DNA of 64,000 nucleotides from Bacillota bacterium (GTDB lineage: Bacteria > Bacillota > Bacilli > Alicyclobacillales > SLC66), in assembly GCA_026627345.1 (NCBI GenBank), contig JAPNUP010000124.1:33369-97368 (forward strand), in the 5' to 3' direction. Below are positions 18,548-28,123 of the stretch, one piece after another. The position numbers and the translations under genes were made by a program. The first letter of the stretch is position 1; every line of letters starts with the position of its first letter. Under the pieces are notes generated by a model that was not told the origin of the DNA, ran no database searches, and worked only from the letters and a program-made list of their open reading frames with translations.

Positions 18548-19554
18548 TCATATCCAGAGACGCCTTATTGCTGTCTGCTTGTGCCATTGTCGTTGCAGTC
18601 GTCGGGATCTGGGGCCCCTCATTTACTGGTACGACATCGGTCTTTCGTGCTTTGTCAGCTGTCGCAGACGGTGATCTCCCTGTTGCCAATAGCGTGATGG
18701 CATCCGGAGCAAACGCAAGCGTGCAAACGCAACTAGAGGAAATCGCCAAACGGTTTGATGCACCGCCTGTCAACGCGCGTGCCGATTCTGTCTGGCGTCT
18801 GATCCCTGGCGTAAACGGCGTTCGGCTCAATATGCAACAAACACTGAAAAATCCTAACGCGACGCCGCTCGTCTTCGACCAGATCCCACCTGCAATCAGT
18901 CTCAATGATTTCGTGGCACAACCGATTTATCGAGGCAATCCACTGAAACGCCAGATGGCGCTGATGATCAACGTTGCCTGGGGCAGTGAGTACCTCAATC
19001 CTATTCTCCATATCTTGAAGCAGAATCACGTCAAAGCGACGTTTTTTCTAGACGGTTCTTGGACGACTAAGAACGCTGCGATGGCGCGCCAAATAGAGAA
19101 TACAGGAATGGAATTAGGCAATCATGCGTTTAATCACCCGAATATGAGTCGATTGTCCCGTACGGCCATGATCAGCCAAATTCAAAAGACCAATGCCGCG
19201 ATCGAGGCGGCAACCGGGGTAAAGCCTACGCTGTTTGCGCCACCTTCCGGTGACTTCAACGATATGGTGGTGCGGGTGGCGGCTGGTCTGAACATGCGTA
19301 CGATTCTGTGGACGCTGGATACAGTAGACTGGCGTCGACCTAGTCCCCAAGTGATTTTGCGGCGGATCGTCAATAAAAGGACGCCGGGCGCGCTCGTATT
19401 GATGCACCCCACAGCGCCGACTGTGGCCGCACTGCCTGAACTCATTCAGTCACTTAGGCGTGATGGCTATCAGCTCGTGACCGTATCCACTCTTTTGAGT
19501 CCTCTGCGCCCCGTGCCGAAAACGATCGCCGAGGCACTCTCCACACACCGCTAG
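18511..19554 (+). CDS. YlxY-type polysaccharide deacetylase-like protein
   Basis: A 347-residue protein with an N-terminal membrane anchor or signal (residues about 11-32) and a C-terminal NodB homology domain from about residue 150. The motif that normally carries the catalytic Asp-Asp pair (TFDDG) reads INVAWG here. The zinc-ligand motif is recognisable as NHAFNH, and the RPPY-like motif as FAPPSG. The same loss is known in YlxY-family proteins, found between pnp and mlpA in bacilli and linked to sporulation. It may bind rather than deacetylate glycan. ATG 18511 has a G-rich ribosome binding site. Confidence 0.82.
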   Translation: MGQNPRPSKFWLIISRDALLLSACAIVVAVVGIWGPSFTGTTSVFRALSAVADGDLPVANSVMASGANASVQTQLEEIAKRFDAPPVNARADSVWRLIPGVNGVRLNMQQTLKNPNATPLVFDQIPPAISLNDFVAQPIYRGNPLKRQMALMINVAWGSEYLNPILHILKQNHVKATFFLDGSWTTKNAAMARQIENTGMELGNHAFNHPNMSRLSRTAMISQIQKTNAAIEAATGVKPTLFAPPSGDFNDMVVRVAAGLNMRTILWTLDTVDWRRPSPQVILRRIVNKRTPGALVLMHPTAPTVAALPELIQSLRRDGYQLVTVSTLLSPLRPVPKTIAEALSTHR

Positions 19555-19630
19555 TTGTGACCATGAGTCCCACTTTGATATAGTGGAAACTGGTGTCGCA
19601 TGCTTTACGGAGTGATGGAGGAGGTTGCGT

Positions 19631-20896
19631 TTGATCTATAGGCATACATTGGCTAATGGACTGAGGGTTGTTTTAGAGGATGTACCGGCCGTGCGCTCAG
19701 TGAGTATGGGGATCTGGGTGGGCACGGGATCGCGCGATGAGCGTCCGGAGCAAAGCGGAATTTCCCACCTGCTGGAGCACATGTTTTTCAAAGGGACCAA
19801 GACGATGACCGCCCGCCAACTCGCCGAGGTGTTTGATGGCATTGGCGGACAGATCAACGCGTTTACAGCAAAGGAATATACGTGTTATCACGCTAAGGTA
19901 CTCGATGAACACACCGATATCGCCTTGACCACGCTTGCCGAGATGCTCTTTACGTCGCTCATGGATGAAGCGGAGTTGGAACGTGAAAAAGGCGTCGTGA
20001 TGGAAGAAATCACGATGTATGAGGATAATCCTGAGGAATCTGTCCACGACTTGATCGTAGAGCAGTCCTTTGCAGGACATCCGCTTGGTGCCAATATTCT
20101 AGGAACGCGCGAGAGTCTGGAAATGATCGATCGTGGTCAGTTGATGACCTATATTGAGGAACGTTACACGCCGAGCAATATGGTGATCTCCGTGGCAGGT
20201 CACATTGATGCAAGCGCTGTGCTTCGTCGCATTGAGGAGCTTTTCGGGCAGTTTTCACGTACCCCACGCACTTACGTGACAGGTGCGCCGAGCTTCTGCA
20301 CAAGTCAGCTATTTCGGGCCAAACCGGTAGAACAGGCGCACGTGTGTCTAGCGTTGCCTGGGTATGCATATGAACACCCGCACACTTATGGCATGATCTT
20401 GCTGAACAACATCTTGGGGGCGAGTTCGAGCTCACGCCTATTTCAAGAGATCCGCGAGAATCGCGGAATGGCTTACAGCGTGTTTACGTACCATAGTGCA
20501 TTTCGCGATACCGGCCTTTTTGCTATTTACTTTGGCGCGAATCCTAATCAGGCGCAAAGTGTGCTCGATGTGATCGAAGAGATGGTGCAAGAGTGGATCG
20601 CGCAAGGCATCACTGCAGAGGAATTGCAAAAGGCGAAAAATCAGGTCAAAGGCTCACTGATCTTGAGTCTCGAAAACACATCGAGTCGGATGAGTCGCAT
20701 CGCTAAGAATGAACTGCTACTCCAAAGGCAAGTCGATCTAGACGAGATGATCAACGAAGTCGAGCGAGTGACAGTGCACAGCCAACATGATTTGATCCGC
20801 GAATTGTTTCAAGGCCCCTTTACCTTTGTTGGGCTCGGGCCAGACAGTGCCCCGTTGCAATATTCGAGCGACCTACCTCGGAGCGAAGACCGATGA
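19631..20896 (+). CDS. mlpA: M16 family zinc metalloprotease (MlpA/YmxG)
   Basis: A 421-residue pitrilysin-family peptidase. The inverted zinc motif HLLEH is near residue 50, with the downstream glutamates in the EREKGVVMEEI region; the C-terminal M16 domain has HVCLALPGYAYEHP. Relatives in B. subtilis lie between pnp/ylxY and the dipicolinate genes, as here. The TTG at 19631 is placed six bases after GGAGGAGG; a TTG at 19625 touches the ribosome binding site and is unlikely. It overlaps dut (ATGA). Confidence 0.9.
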   Translation: MIYRHTLANGLRVVLEDVPAVRSVSMGIWVGTGSRDERPEQSGISHLLEHMFFKGTKTMTARQLAEVFDGIGGQINAFTAKEYTCYHAKVLDEHTDIALTTLAEMLFTSLMDEAELEREKGVVMEEITMYEDNPEESVHDLIVEQSFAGHPLGANILGTRESLEMIDRGQLMTYIEERYTPSNMVISVAGHIDASAVLRRIEELFGQFSRTPRTYVTGAPSFCTSQLFRAKPVEQAHVCLALPGYAYEHPHTYGMILLNNILGASSSSRLFQEIRENRGMAYSVFTYHSAFRDTGLFAIYFGANPNQAQSVLDVIEEMVQEWIAQGITAEELQKAKNQVKGSLILSLENTSSRMSRIAKNELLLQRQVDLDEMINEVERVTVHSQHDLIRELFQGPFTFVGLGPDSAPLQYSSDLPRSEDR

Positions 20897-21351
20897 GACG
20901 CTTTGAATGGGTGCCCTCTTTTGTTTCGGACGGTCTCACGTTGCCTCAGCGACAGACCACTGATGCAGCCGGGTATGACCTGGCTGCTGGTGAGACGGTG
21001 TATATTGCACCTGGTGGGTTTGCCCTTGTACGCACTGGTGTTCGCGTGCAACTAGAAGTCGGGGAATTCCTCGCACTGTATGCGCGCAGCAGTCTCGCAC
21101 TGCGACGCAAGCTCATGCTCGCCAATGGCGTCGGAGTCATCGATCGGGACTACTACGAAAACCCTGACAATGGTGGCGAAATCATGGTTGCGCTTTGGAA
21201 TATGGGGACTTCCGTCGCTTTTATCGAGCGGGGGGATCGGATTGCCCAAGCCGTCATGATGCCTTTCCTTATTACGGAAGATGATCATCCTGTCAAACGC
21301 CACAGACATGGTGGTTTTGGCTCCACAAATGCCTCTCCTATAGGCAGATAG
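20893..21351 (+). CDS. dut: dUTP diphosphatase
   Basis: Hydrolyses dUTP to dUMP and keeps uracil out of DNA. All five trimeric dUTPase motifs are seen in the 152 residues: DAAGYDL, ARSSLALR, the GVGVIDRDYYENP loop, GDRIAQAV and the C-terminal RHGGFGST. It is translationally coupled to mlpA by an ATGA overlap. Confidence 0.95.
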   Translation: MRRFEWVPSFVSDGLTLPQRQTTDAAGYDLAAGETVYIAPGGFALVRTGVRVQLEVGEFLALYARSSLALRRKLMLANGVGVIDRDYYENPDNGGEIMVALWNMGTSVAFIERGDRIAQAVMMPFLITEDDHPVKRHRHGGFGSTNASPIGR

Positions 21352-21362
21352 TCCCGTTATTT

Positions 21363-21391
21363 CACCCATTGAGCTACCATGGCATAGTCTA
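21363..21391 (+). promoter_or_regulatory. Sigma-K-like promoter before dpaA
   Basis: CACC (21363-21366), a 16-bp gap, and CATAGTCTA (21383-21391), which fits the mother-cell sigma-K pattern (AC at -35, CATAnnnTA at -10). The dipicolinate operon of B. subtilis is sigma-K controlled, so the location makes sense. Confidence 0.6.
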
Positions 21392-21483
21392 ATGGCATGT
21401 AGCTGGCGGCAGACCAGGTGCGAGTTTGTCTTGAATTTTGCGCGACTTGGCGTACAATGTGGTGAAAGGGGTACCCGGACTCT

Positions 21484-22362
21484 ATGCTGACGGGGATTAA
21501 GATGGCGTTTGTGGGCGGAGATGCCCGCATGCTTGAAGTGGTGCGATACGTAAGCGACTTGGATGCCACGATGAGTCTGTGCGGCTTTGAACACGCGACG
21601 ATTGAGTACCCGGATACGCGGAAATGTTTGCTGACTCCAGAGGTGCTGTCCGATGTGGCTGCAGTCGTGTTGCCAGTCGCAGGTATGAGTGATGACGGGG
21701 TAGTCGAGGCCAAGTTTGCTGATGCGCATCTCACCCTCACTGACGAGCACTTTGCCGCCATCCCGAAGGCGGCCCTCATCTTTACAGGAATTGCAAGGCC
21801 GGCTCTGGCCAGTGTCGCTCGCAAGCATGGATTGCATCTTGTTCGGTTGATGGAACTCGATGAAGTAGCGATACTCAACTCGATTCCAACAGCCGAAGGT
21901 GCTATAGCCTTGGCGATGGAGCATACGCAGATCACTTTGCACGGATCGCGTTGCGTCGTGCTTGGTCTTGGACGTTGTGGTGTGACGTTGGCGAGAACAC
22001 TCGCTGGCATCGGGGCCAAGGTCTCCGTGTGCGCGCGCAAGCCAGCCGATCTTGCGAGGATTGCAGAGATGGGACTGACTCCTTACGCGTTACAAGACAT
22101 GGAGACGGCGCTGGAAGATGCGGACGTGATTTTCAATACGATTCCCGCCCCTATTCTCACATCTGACGTGTTGACGCACATCCCCCGCTCTTCTGTCATC
22201 ATCGACATCGCTTCTGCTCCTGGCGGGACCGATTTTCGTTTTGCAGAAAAACGCGGTATTCAAGCAATTCTCGCACCAAGTCTGCCCGGAATGGTAGCAC
22301 CTAAGACAGCCGGTAGAATCATTGCGCGCACGATTGCGCGCATGCTTCTCGAACAGGCTTGA
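21484..22362 (+). CDS. dpaA: Dipicolinate synthase subunit A
   Basis: With DpaB it makes dipicolinic acid from dihydrodipicolinate in the mother cell during sporulation. The 292-residue product opens with the family N-terminus MLTGIKMAFVGGDARMLEVV and has a dinucleotide-binding fold at VVLGLGRCGVTLARTLAG. The dpaA-dpaB-asd-dapG-dapA order places dipicolinate synthesis beside its substrate pathway. Confidence 0.95.
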   Translation: MLTGIKMAFVGGDARMLEVVRYVSDLDATMSLCGFEHATIEYPDTRKCLLTPEVLSDVAAVVLPVAGMSDDGVVEAKFADAHLTLTDEHFAAIPKAALIFTGIARPALASVARKHGLHLVRLMELDEVAILNSIPTAEGAIALAMEHTQITLHGSRCVVLGLGRCGVTLARTLAGIGAKVSVCARKPADLARIAEMGLTPYALQDMETALEDADVIFNTIPAPILTSDVLTHIPRSSVIIDIASAPGGTDFRFAEKRGIQAILAPSLPGMVAPKTAGRIIARTIARMLLEQA

Positions 22363-22380
22363 TTCCGGGGAGTGAGACGA

Positions 22381-22980
22381 TTGACGGATCTGCGCGGCAA
22401 GACGGTCGGATTTGGGATTACGGGTTCACATTGTACCTATGCTGAAGTATTTCCAGAAATCGAACGCTTAGTCGAAAAAGGCGTTCATGTCGTGCCTATT
22501 TTTTCAAATGCTGTGGTGAATACGTCGACACGCTTCGGCGAAGCAGGTGAGTGGGTGCAAAAAATCGAGTCGCTCACCGGGGAAAAAGGGATTTTTACTA
22601 TTCCGGATGCCGAACCTCTGGGGCCTTCCAAAAAGATCGACTGTATGGTGATTGCCCCGTGCACAGGCAGTACGCTCAGCCGCTTCGCCAATGCGCAGAC
22701 GGACTCACCTGTTTTGATGGCGGCTAAAGCTACCCTTCGTAACGATCGTCCGGTAGTCTTGGCCATTTCGACCAACGATGGACTGGGGCTCAATATGGCC
22801 AATATCGCGCGTCTGATGGCGACGAAAAATGTGTTTTTCGTACCGTTTGGGCAGGATGACCCAGTGAATAAAATCAATTCGTTGGTAGCGGATATGTCAC
22901 GCCTGCAACCTGCCATTGCTGCGGCGCTGGAAAAGACGCAAACGCAGCCTGTATTGATCGAACGGCATAAGCCCGCGTAA
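22381..22980 (+). CDS. dpaB: Dipicolinate synthase subunit B (flavoprotein)
   Basis: A 199-residue flavoprotein-fold partner of DpaA. It begins MTDLRGKTVGFGITGSHCTY and has the family's RFGEAGEWV and PCTGSTLSRFAN segments. I chose TTG 22381, about nine bases after GGGGAG, because it gives the family N-terminus; GTG 22372 would add three residues. The asd gene follows closely. Confidence 0.94.
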   Translation: MTDLRGKTVGFGITGSHCTYAEVFPEIERLVEKGVHVVPIFSNAVVNTSTRFGEAGEWVQKIESLTGEKGIFTIPDAEPLGPSKKIDCMVIAPCTGSTLSRFANAQTDSPVLMAAKATLRNDRPVVLAISTNDGLGLNMANIARLMATKNVFFVPFGQDDPVNKINSLVADMSRLQPAIAAALEKTQTQPVLIERHKPA

Positions 22981-23043
22981 GTGGCGCTCAGGTCATCTAA
23001 TGGAGTTCACAGGCTGCGCACAGAGATAAAGGGAGTGGAGAAT

Positions 23044-24087
23044 TTGAGTCGAAACGTGCGCGTAGCCGTCGTGGGCGCAACGGGTGCTGTCGGTAAGGCA
23101 ATGATCGATACTTTGCTGCGCAGAGAGTTTCCGTATACGGATTTGCGGTTGTTAGCCTCGAAGCGATCGGCAGGTACTGTCATCAACGTCGCTTCCAGAG
23201 CCTATGAAGTGCAGGAAGCAACGCCTGAGTCGTTTGATGGGGTTGACATCGCACTTTTTAGCGCAGGAGCGGATGTGTCCTTGCGTTTGGCGCCTGAGGC
23301 CGTAGCGCGCGGAGCGCTCGTGATCGATAACACGAGTGCCTACCGTATGCACGCAGACGTCCCGCTGGTGGTGCCTGAAGTGAATCCGGAAGCGATGTGG
23401 GGACATCAAGGGATCATCGCGAACCCCAACTGCTCCACTATTCAGATGCTCGTTGCGCTGCGCCCACTACAGCTCGCGTACGGTTTGAAACGCATTGTCG
23501 TATCTACCTATCAAGCGGCCTCAGGGGCTGGCGAACGCGCGATTGCAGAACTGCGCGAGCAGACTGTCGCATTCCTTGAAGGCCGTGAGATGAAAGCGTC
23601 GGTAATGCCTGTCAGTAAACTGGCAAAGCACTATCCGTTAGCGTTTAACGTGCTGGCACAAATTGACGTGTTTGCCGACAATGGATTTACTAAAGAAGAA
23701 ATGAAGATGGTTCATGAGACGCACAAGATTCTGGCTGATGATTCGCTGGCTGTGACGCCGACTTGTGTACGCGTGCCTGTGGTATACGGGCACGCGGAGT
23801 CTGTGTACGTGGAGACGGAGCGTAGCTTTGATATCGATCAGGTTCGGGCACTGCTCGCTCAGTCGCCAGGCATTGAGGTGCAAGATGACCCGCAAGCACA
23901 GCTGTATCCCCAGCCGCTGTTGGCGGCTGGACGCTTTGAAGTATTCGTAGGGCGTTTGCGCCAAGACCTTTATACGCCAAACGCCCTGTCTATGTGGGTT
24001 GTCTCAGACAACATTTTAAAAGGTGCCGCTTACAATGCAGTCCAAATCGCTGAGCTTTGGCTGTCTCGGGAGGCTCATACAGCATGA
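23044..24087 (+). CDS. asd: Aspartate-semialdehyde dehydrogenase
   Basis: Reduces aspartyl phosphate to aspartate semialdehyde, the branch point to lysine/DAP, threonine and methionine. The 347-residue product has the NADP-binding VVGATGAVGKAMIDTL, the active-site cysteine in NPNCSTIQ and the YQAASGAG motif. The TTG at 23044 follows AAGGGAGTGGAG and gives the expected N-terminus; the frame stays open back to the dpaB stop. The 3' end overlaps dapG (ATGA). Confidence 0.95.
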   Translation: MSRNVRVAVVGATGAVGKAMIDTLLRREFPYTDLRLLASKRSAGTVINVASRAYEVQEATPESFDGVDIALFSAGADVSLRLAPEAVARGALVIDNTSAYRMHADVPLVVPEVNPEAMWGHQGIIANPNCSTIQMLVALRPLQLAYGLKRIVVSTYQAASGAGERAIAELREQTVAFLEGREMKASVMPVSKLAKHYPLAFNVLAQIDVFADNGFTKEEMKMVHETHKILADDSLAVTPTCVRVPVVYGHAESVYVETERSFDIDQVRALLAQSPGIEVQDDPQAQLYPQPLLAAGRFEVFVGRLRQDLYTPNALSMWVVSDNILKGAAYNAVQIAELWLSREAHTA

Positions 24088-25307
24088 AGATTATGGTTCA
24101 AAAGTTCGGCGGCACCTCTGTATCGAGCCGTGCCATGCGCGAACTTGCGATCGAACACATCAGCGAGGCGCGGTCATCCGGGTATGCTGTCGTCGTCGTG
24201 GTCTCGGCCATGGGACGCGCAGGAGATCCTTATGCGACAGATACGCTGTTATCCTTGGTTCCTTCAGAGGACCAATTGACCGAGCGCGACAGTGATCTTT
24301 TGCTTTCGTGTGGAGAAACGATTTCCTCAGTGGTCTTCGGGGCGATGTTACGGGCGCGCGGTTTTGAGGTGACGGTACTGTCAGGTGGGCAAGCTGGCAT
24401 CCGTACATCGGATGAGTTTGGCAATGCGCGGATTGCCGAGATTGACCCTGGTCGCATGCTCTCTGAACTGCGACATGGTCGAATTGTAGTGGTGTCCGGT
24501 TTTCAGGGGATCACAGAGGATGGAGAAGTGACGACTCTAGGGCGCGGCGGCAGTGATACGACAGCCACCGCGTTGGGCGTTGCGCTCGATGCCGACTGCA
24601 TCGACATTTTCACGGATGTTGACGGCATCATGACCGCCGACCCACGGCTTGTCGACAAAGCAGTCCGTCTTGACCGCGTCACGTACACTGAAATTTGCAA
24701 TTTCGCGTATCAGGGGGCGAAAGTCATTCACCCTCGCGCGGTGGAGCTTGCGATGCAAAAGAATATACCGATTCGCGTGCGCGCCACCCGCTCAAAAGAT
24801 GTAGGGACGCTAGTCACAAGCGCATCGCATCAGTGGGAGACGGTACACGCACAAGACCGCATATTGACTGGGGTGACGCACAGCGCGAATCTGACGCAAA
24901 TTCGCGTGTCGCACCCAGAGCATGCGAGTAATTTCCAAAGTCCGGTCTTTACTGCGATGGCTGGGGCGGGCATCTCAGTTGATTTTTTCAATGTCACTCC
25001 GGACGAAGTGGTTTTTACAGTGCCGGCAGGTAAAGCGGGTCGCGCAAAGGCGATTCTAGAACACTTGGGTCTGCAAGTGCGCACGGTGGAACAGGTGGCC
25101 AAAGTCGCTGCAGTAGGTGCGGGCATTCATGGGGTGCCAGGAGTCATGGCGCGCATCGTTTCGGCGCTCACGGAAGAAGGCGTGGAGATCTTGCAGTCAG
25201 CTGACTCTAATACAACAATTTGGTGCCTCGTGCACGAAGTGGATCTCGTCAAGGCTATTCAGGCTATTCATCAAAAGTTTGACCTGCATGCGCTGGGAGG
25301 CCAATAA
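24084..25307 (+). CDS. dapG: Aspartate kinase (DapG type)
   Basis: Phosphorylates aspartate, the first step to lysine, DAP and dipicolinate. The 407-residue product has KFGGTSVSS at the N-terminus, GRGGSDTTATAL, and a C-terminal pair of ACT domains (from about residue 265) that usually give feedback control. The operon with dpaAB, asd and dapA indicates the DAP-responsive, sporulation-linked isozyme. ATG 24084 overlaps the asd stop. Confidence 0.94.
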   Translation: MKIMVQKFGGTSVSSRAMRELAIEHISEARSSGYAVVVVVSAMGRAGDPYATDTLLSLVPSEDQLTERDSDLLLSCGETISSVVFGAMLRARGFEVTVLSGGQAGIRTSDEFGNARIAEIDPGRMLSELRHGRIVVVSGFQGITEDGEVTTLGRGGSDTTATALGVALDADCIDIFTDVDGIMTADPRLVDKAVRLDRVTYTEICNFAYQGAKVIHPRAVELAMQKNIPIRVRATRSKDVGTLVTSASHQWETVHAQDRILTGVTHSANLTQIRVSHPEHASNFQSPVFTAMAGAGISVDFFNVTPDEVVFTVPAGKAGRAKAILEHLGLQVRTVEQVAKVAAVGAGIHGVPGVMARIVSALTEEGVEILQSADSNTTIWCLVHEVDLVKAIQAIHQKFDLHALGGQ

Positions 25308-25310
25308 GCC

Positions 25311-26198
25311 ATGTTCGGACGACTCGTAACAGCGATGGTCACGCCTTTTACAGAAGATTTGTCGGTAGACTTTAGTGGCCTTTCGCCACTGATCGAGCAT
25401 TTGATCGACACGGGGACTACGGCAATCGTCGTCAGCGGCACGACAGGCGAATCCCCGACCCTTAGCCATGAGGAAAAGTTGCAACTTTTTACGGAGTGCG
25501 TGACGTTGTGTGGGGGGCGGATCCCCGTAATCGCAGGTACCGGGGGCTATAATACGCAAGAAGTCTGCGCTTTTACACGCGAGGTCGATGCGCTTGGCGT
25601 AGACGCCTTCTTGCAAGTCGCTCCGTACTATAACAAGCCTTCGCAAGAAGGGCTCTACCAACACTTTGCGCGCGTGGCTGATGTGACGAGCAAACCGTTA
25701 CTCATCTACAATATTCCCGGCCGCACCGGAGTCAACGTCGAAGTCGATACAATGGTGCGTCTCGCGCAAATTCCCAATGTGATTGGGGTTAAGGAGTCTT
25801 CTGGGGATTTCACACAGATCTCTCGCATGATCGCCGAAACGCCCGATGACTTTATGCTATACAGCGGTGATGACAAGTTTACCCTCCCTGTACTTGCGTT
25901 AGGGGGAGTCGGAGTGATCAGCGTCGCGTCGCATGTCGCCGGCGATATGATGAATAACATGATCGAAGCTTTCTTGGCGCATGACACAGTCACGGCCAGG
26001 CAGTGGCATCATGAACTCATGCCCCTTTTTGAAGAGCTGTTTCGCACTTCAAATCCGGTGCTTGTCAAAGCGGCACTCAATATGCTGGAGATTTCGGTAG
26101 GCGGTGTCCGTTTGCCTTTAGTGGCGCCGACGCCCGAGCAACTTCGCAGTTTGCGCAAAGTTTTGAGTCGCTATGCGCAACTTGAACCTCTGCATTAA
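25311..26198 (+). CDS. dapA: 4-hydroxy-tetrahydrodipicolinate synthase
   Basis: Condenses pyruvate with aspartate semialdehyde. The 295-residue product has GTTGESPTLSHEEK, the catalytic tyrosine motif APYYNKPSQEG, the Schiff-base lysine in IGVKESSGD and the conserved NIPGRTGVN. It starts three bases after dapG. A hairpin follows its end. Confidence 0.96.
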   Translation: MFGRLVTAMVTPFTEDLSVDFSGLSPLIEHLIDTGTTAIVVSGTTGESPTLSHEEKLQLFTECVTLCGGRIPVIAGTGGYNTQEVCAFTREVDALGVDAFLQVAPYYNKPSQEGLYQHFARVADVTSKPLLIYNIPGRTGVNVEVDTMVRLAQIPNVIGVKESSGDFTQISRMIAETPDDFMLYSGDDKFTLPVLALGGVGVISVASHVAGDMMNNMIEAFLAHDTVTARQWHHELMPLFEELFRTSNPVLVKAALNMLEISVGGVRLPLVAPTPEQLRSLRKVLSRYAQLEPLH

Positions 26199-26219
26199 AC
26201 GTCTGGACATGAGCATTGC

Positions 26220-26254
26220 ACAAGGTGTGCGGGGAAATAGCTCGCACACCTTGT
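26220..26254 (+). terminator. Hairpin after dapA
   Basis: Perfect 12-bp stem ACAAGGTGTGCG (26220-26231) with CGCACACCTTGT (26243-26254) and an 11-base loop. The T-tract is poor, so it is terminator-like rather than a clear intrinsic terminator. Confidence 0.55.
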
Positions 26255-26287
26255 CTGTAGGACAAGCAGAAGGATGGCTTCGTCCAT

Positions 26288-26317
26288 TTGTGTGCGGCGC
26301 GATATCTCATGTATAAT
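26288..26317 (+). promoter_or_regulatory. Promoter of the RNase J gene
   Basis: TTGTGT (26288-26293), an 18-bp spacer, and consensus TATAAT (26312-26317). It is located between the dapA hairpin and the RNase J start. Confidence 0.65.
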
Positions 26318-26365
26318 CGTATCGACCAGATGGGACGGCGTCTTATTATATTCGGAGGTGTACTG

Positions 26366-28036
26366 TTGAGTAAATCCAACGTGAACAAACTGTTGATTAT
26401 TCCCTTGGGAGGGCTCGGGGAGATCGGCAAGAACATGACGGCCTATGTGTATGGCAACGATATGATCGTTGTAGATGCAGGTTTAAAGTTTCCCGATGAA
26501 GAAATGCTCGGAATTGATATTGTCATTCCGGATATCACGTATTTGACAGAGAATCGTCATAAACTTCGTGGCTTGTTTCTCACGCACGGACACGAAGACC
26601 ATATCGGTGGTTTGCCCTATGTGCTAAAGAGTGTGCAGGTCCCGGTCTACGGCACTCGCCTGACTTTGGGCCTTGTCGAAGGGAAACTGCGCGAGCACGG
26701 TATTCTCGACCAATCGAAGCTGATCCCGATCACTAACGAGAGTGAAGTTGTGCTCGGCAACTTCAAAGTCTCGTGCTTCCATGTCAATCACAGCATCCCT
26801 GACTCTGTCGGTTTTGCCATTGATACGCCGGAAGGTTTGGTCGTGCAAACCGGTGACTTTAAATTTGATCAGACCCCGGTGGACGGTGTCAAAGCAGACT
26901 ATGCGAAGATGAATGAACTCGGATCGCGTGGGGTGCTGGCCCTGCTGTCAGACAGTACCAATGCGGAACGCCCTGGGTTCACAAACTCAGAGCGGACAGT
27001 CGGCGCAACGATCGACAGTATTTTTCAAGCGGCGCAAGGCCGCGTCATTCTGGCTACCTTCGCTTCGAATATTCATCGTATTCAACAAGTGATCTACTCA
27101 GCCGAGCGCCACAATCGTAAAGTGGCGATTGTAGGTCGCAGTATGGTGAACAACATCACGATCGCGCGCGATCTGGGCTATCTGGAAGTACAGCCTTCCA
27201 CGATTATCGACCTCGATGATCTTAACCGATTCGATCCTAAGGACTTGGCACTGCTCACCACTGGTTCGCAAGGAGAGCCGATGTCTGCACTGACGCGTAT
27301 GGCCCGTGCTACGCACCGGAAGGTAGAGGTGTATCCTGGCGACACGGTGATCGTGGCATCTTCCCCGATCCCTGGTAACGAAAAATCGATATCGCGCACG
27401 ATCGATCAGTTGATGCGCGTCGGTGCGAAGGTGATTTATCAGTCAGTCTCAGGGATTCACGTTTCTGGACACGGTAGTCAAGAAGAGCTGAAACTGATGT
27501 TGAATTTCATCCGTCCGAAGTACTTCGTGCCTGTTCACGGTGAATTTCGGATGCTGAATCGACACTCGGAGCTCGCTATTGCTACAGGCGTGAACCCTGA
27601 CAACATTCACGTTCTGGAACTCGGGGACGTACTTGAATTTCAAAATGGCGCGGCGCGCCTCGGGGGTAAAGTCACGGCGGGGGCAGTGCTGATCGATGGC
27701 CTCGGCGTTGGAGACGTGGGCAACATCGTCCTTCGTGATAGGAAGCTGTTGTCGCAAGACGGCATACTCATTGTCGTCGTGACGCTGTCTAAGCAGCGTG
27801 GGCAGATTCTCTCCGGTCCCGATATTATTTCACGCGGATTTGTCTATGTACGCGAGTCAGAAGATCTGCTCGATGAAGCGAATCGCGTGGTGAGTGCAAC
27901 CTTGCAAAAGCTCATGACGGAAAATGTGAGCGATTGGTCTGGGTTGAAGACTGGTGTCCGCGATGCGTTAAGCCGTTTTCTGTACGAGCAAACACGCAGA
28001 CGCCCCATGGTCTTGCCGATTATCATGGAAGTGTAA
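26366..28036 (+). CDS. Ribonuclease J
   Basis: A 556-residue metallo-beta-lactamase/beta-CASP nuclease with endonuclease and 5'-3' exonuclease activity on mRNA and rRNA precursors. The metal motif FLTHGHEDHIGGLPY is complete, and the beta-CASP part has ATFASNIHRIQQV and SGHGSQEELKLM. The TTG start at 26366 follows GGAGGTG. The position near dapA and tepA corresponds to RNase J2 (rnjB) in B. subtilis, but the full active-site motif means J1 versus J2 should be settled by phylogeny. Confidence 0.92.
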   Translation: MSKSNVNKLLIIPLGGLGEIGKNMTAYVYGNDMIVVDAGLKFPDEEMLGIDIVIPDITYLTENRHKLRGLFLTHGHEDHIGGLPYVLKSVQVPVYGTRLTLGLVEGKLREHGILDQSKLIPITNESEVVLGNFKVSCFHVNHSIPDSVGFAIDTPEGLVVQTGDFKFDQTPVDGVKADYAKMNELGSRGVLALLSDSTNAERPGFTNSERTVGATIDSIFQAAQGRVILATFASNIHRIQQVIYSAERHNRKVAIVGRSMVNNITIARDLGYLEVQPSTIIDLDDLNRFDPKDLALLTTGSQGEPMSALTRMARATHRKVEVYPGDTVIVASSPIPGNEKSISRTIDQLMRVGAKVIYQSVSGIHVSGHGSQEELKLMLNFIRPKYFVPVHGEFRMLNRHSELAIATGVNPDNIHVLELGDVLEFQNGAARLGGKVTAGAVLIDGLGVGDVGNIVLRDRKLLSQDGILIVVVTLSKQRGQILSGPDIISRGFVYVRESEDLLDEANRVVSATLQKLMTENVSDWSGLKTGVRDALSRFLYEQTRRRPMVLPIIMEV

Positions 28037-28123
28037 ATATGGCTTTGGCGTCACATACTACCACCGTTACGCGGTACGCCCTTGCAGGGCGATACTGTGA
28101 GCGGACAAGGTGGGGTGACAGGG

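Noticed and set aside
22981..23043. Lysine riboswitch or T-box before asd-dapG-dapA
   Set aside because: The gap is only about 60 bases and shows no conserved riboswitch or T-box elements; the genes appear to be transcribed from upstream.
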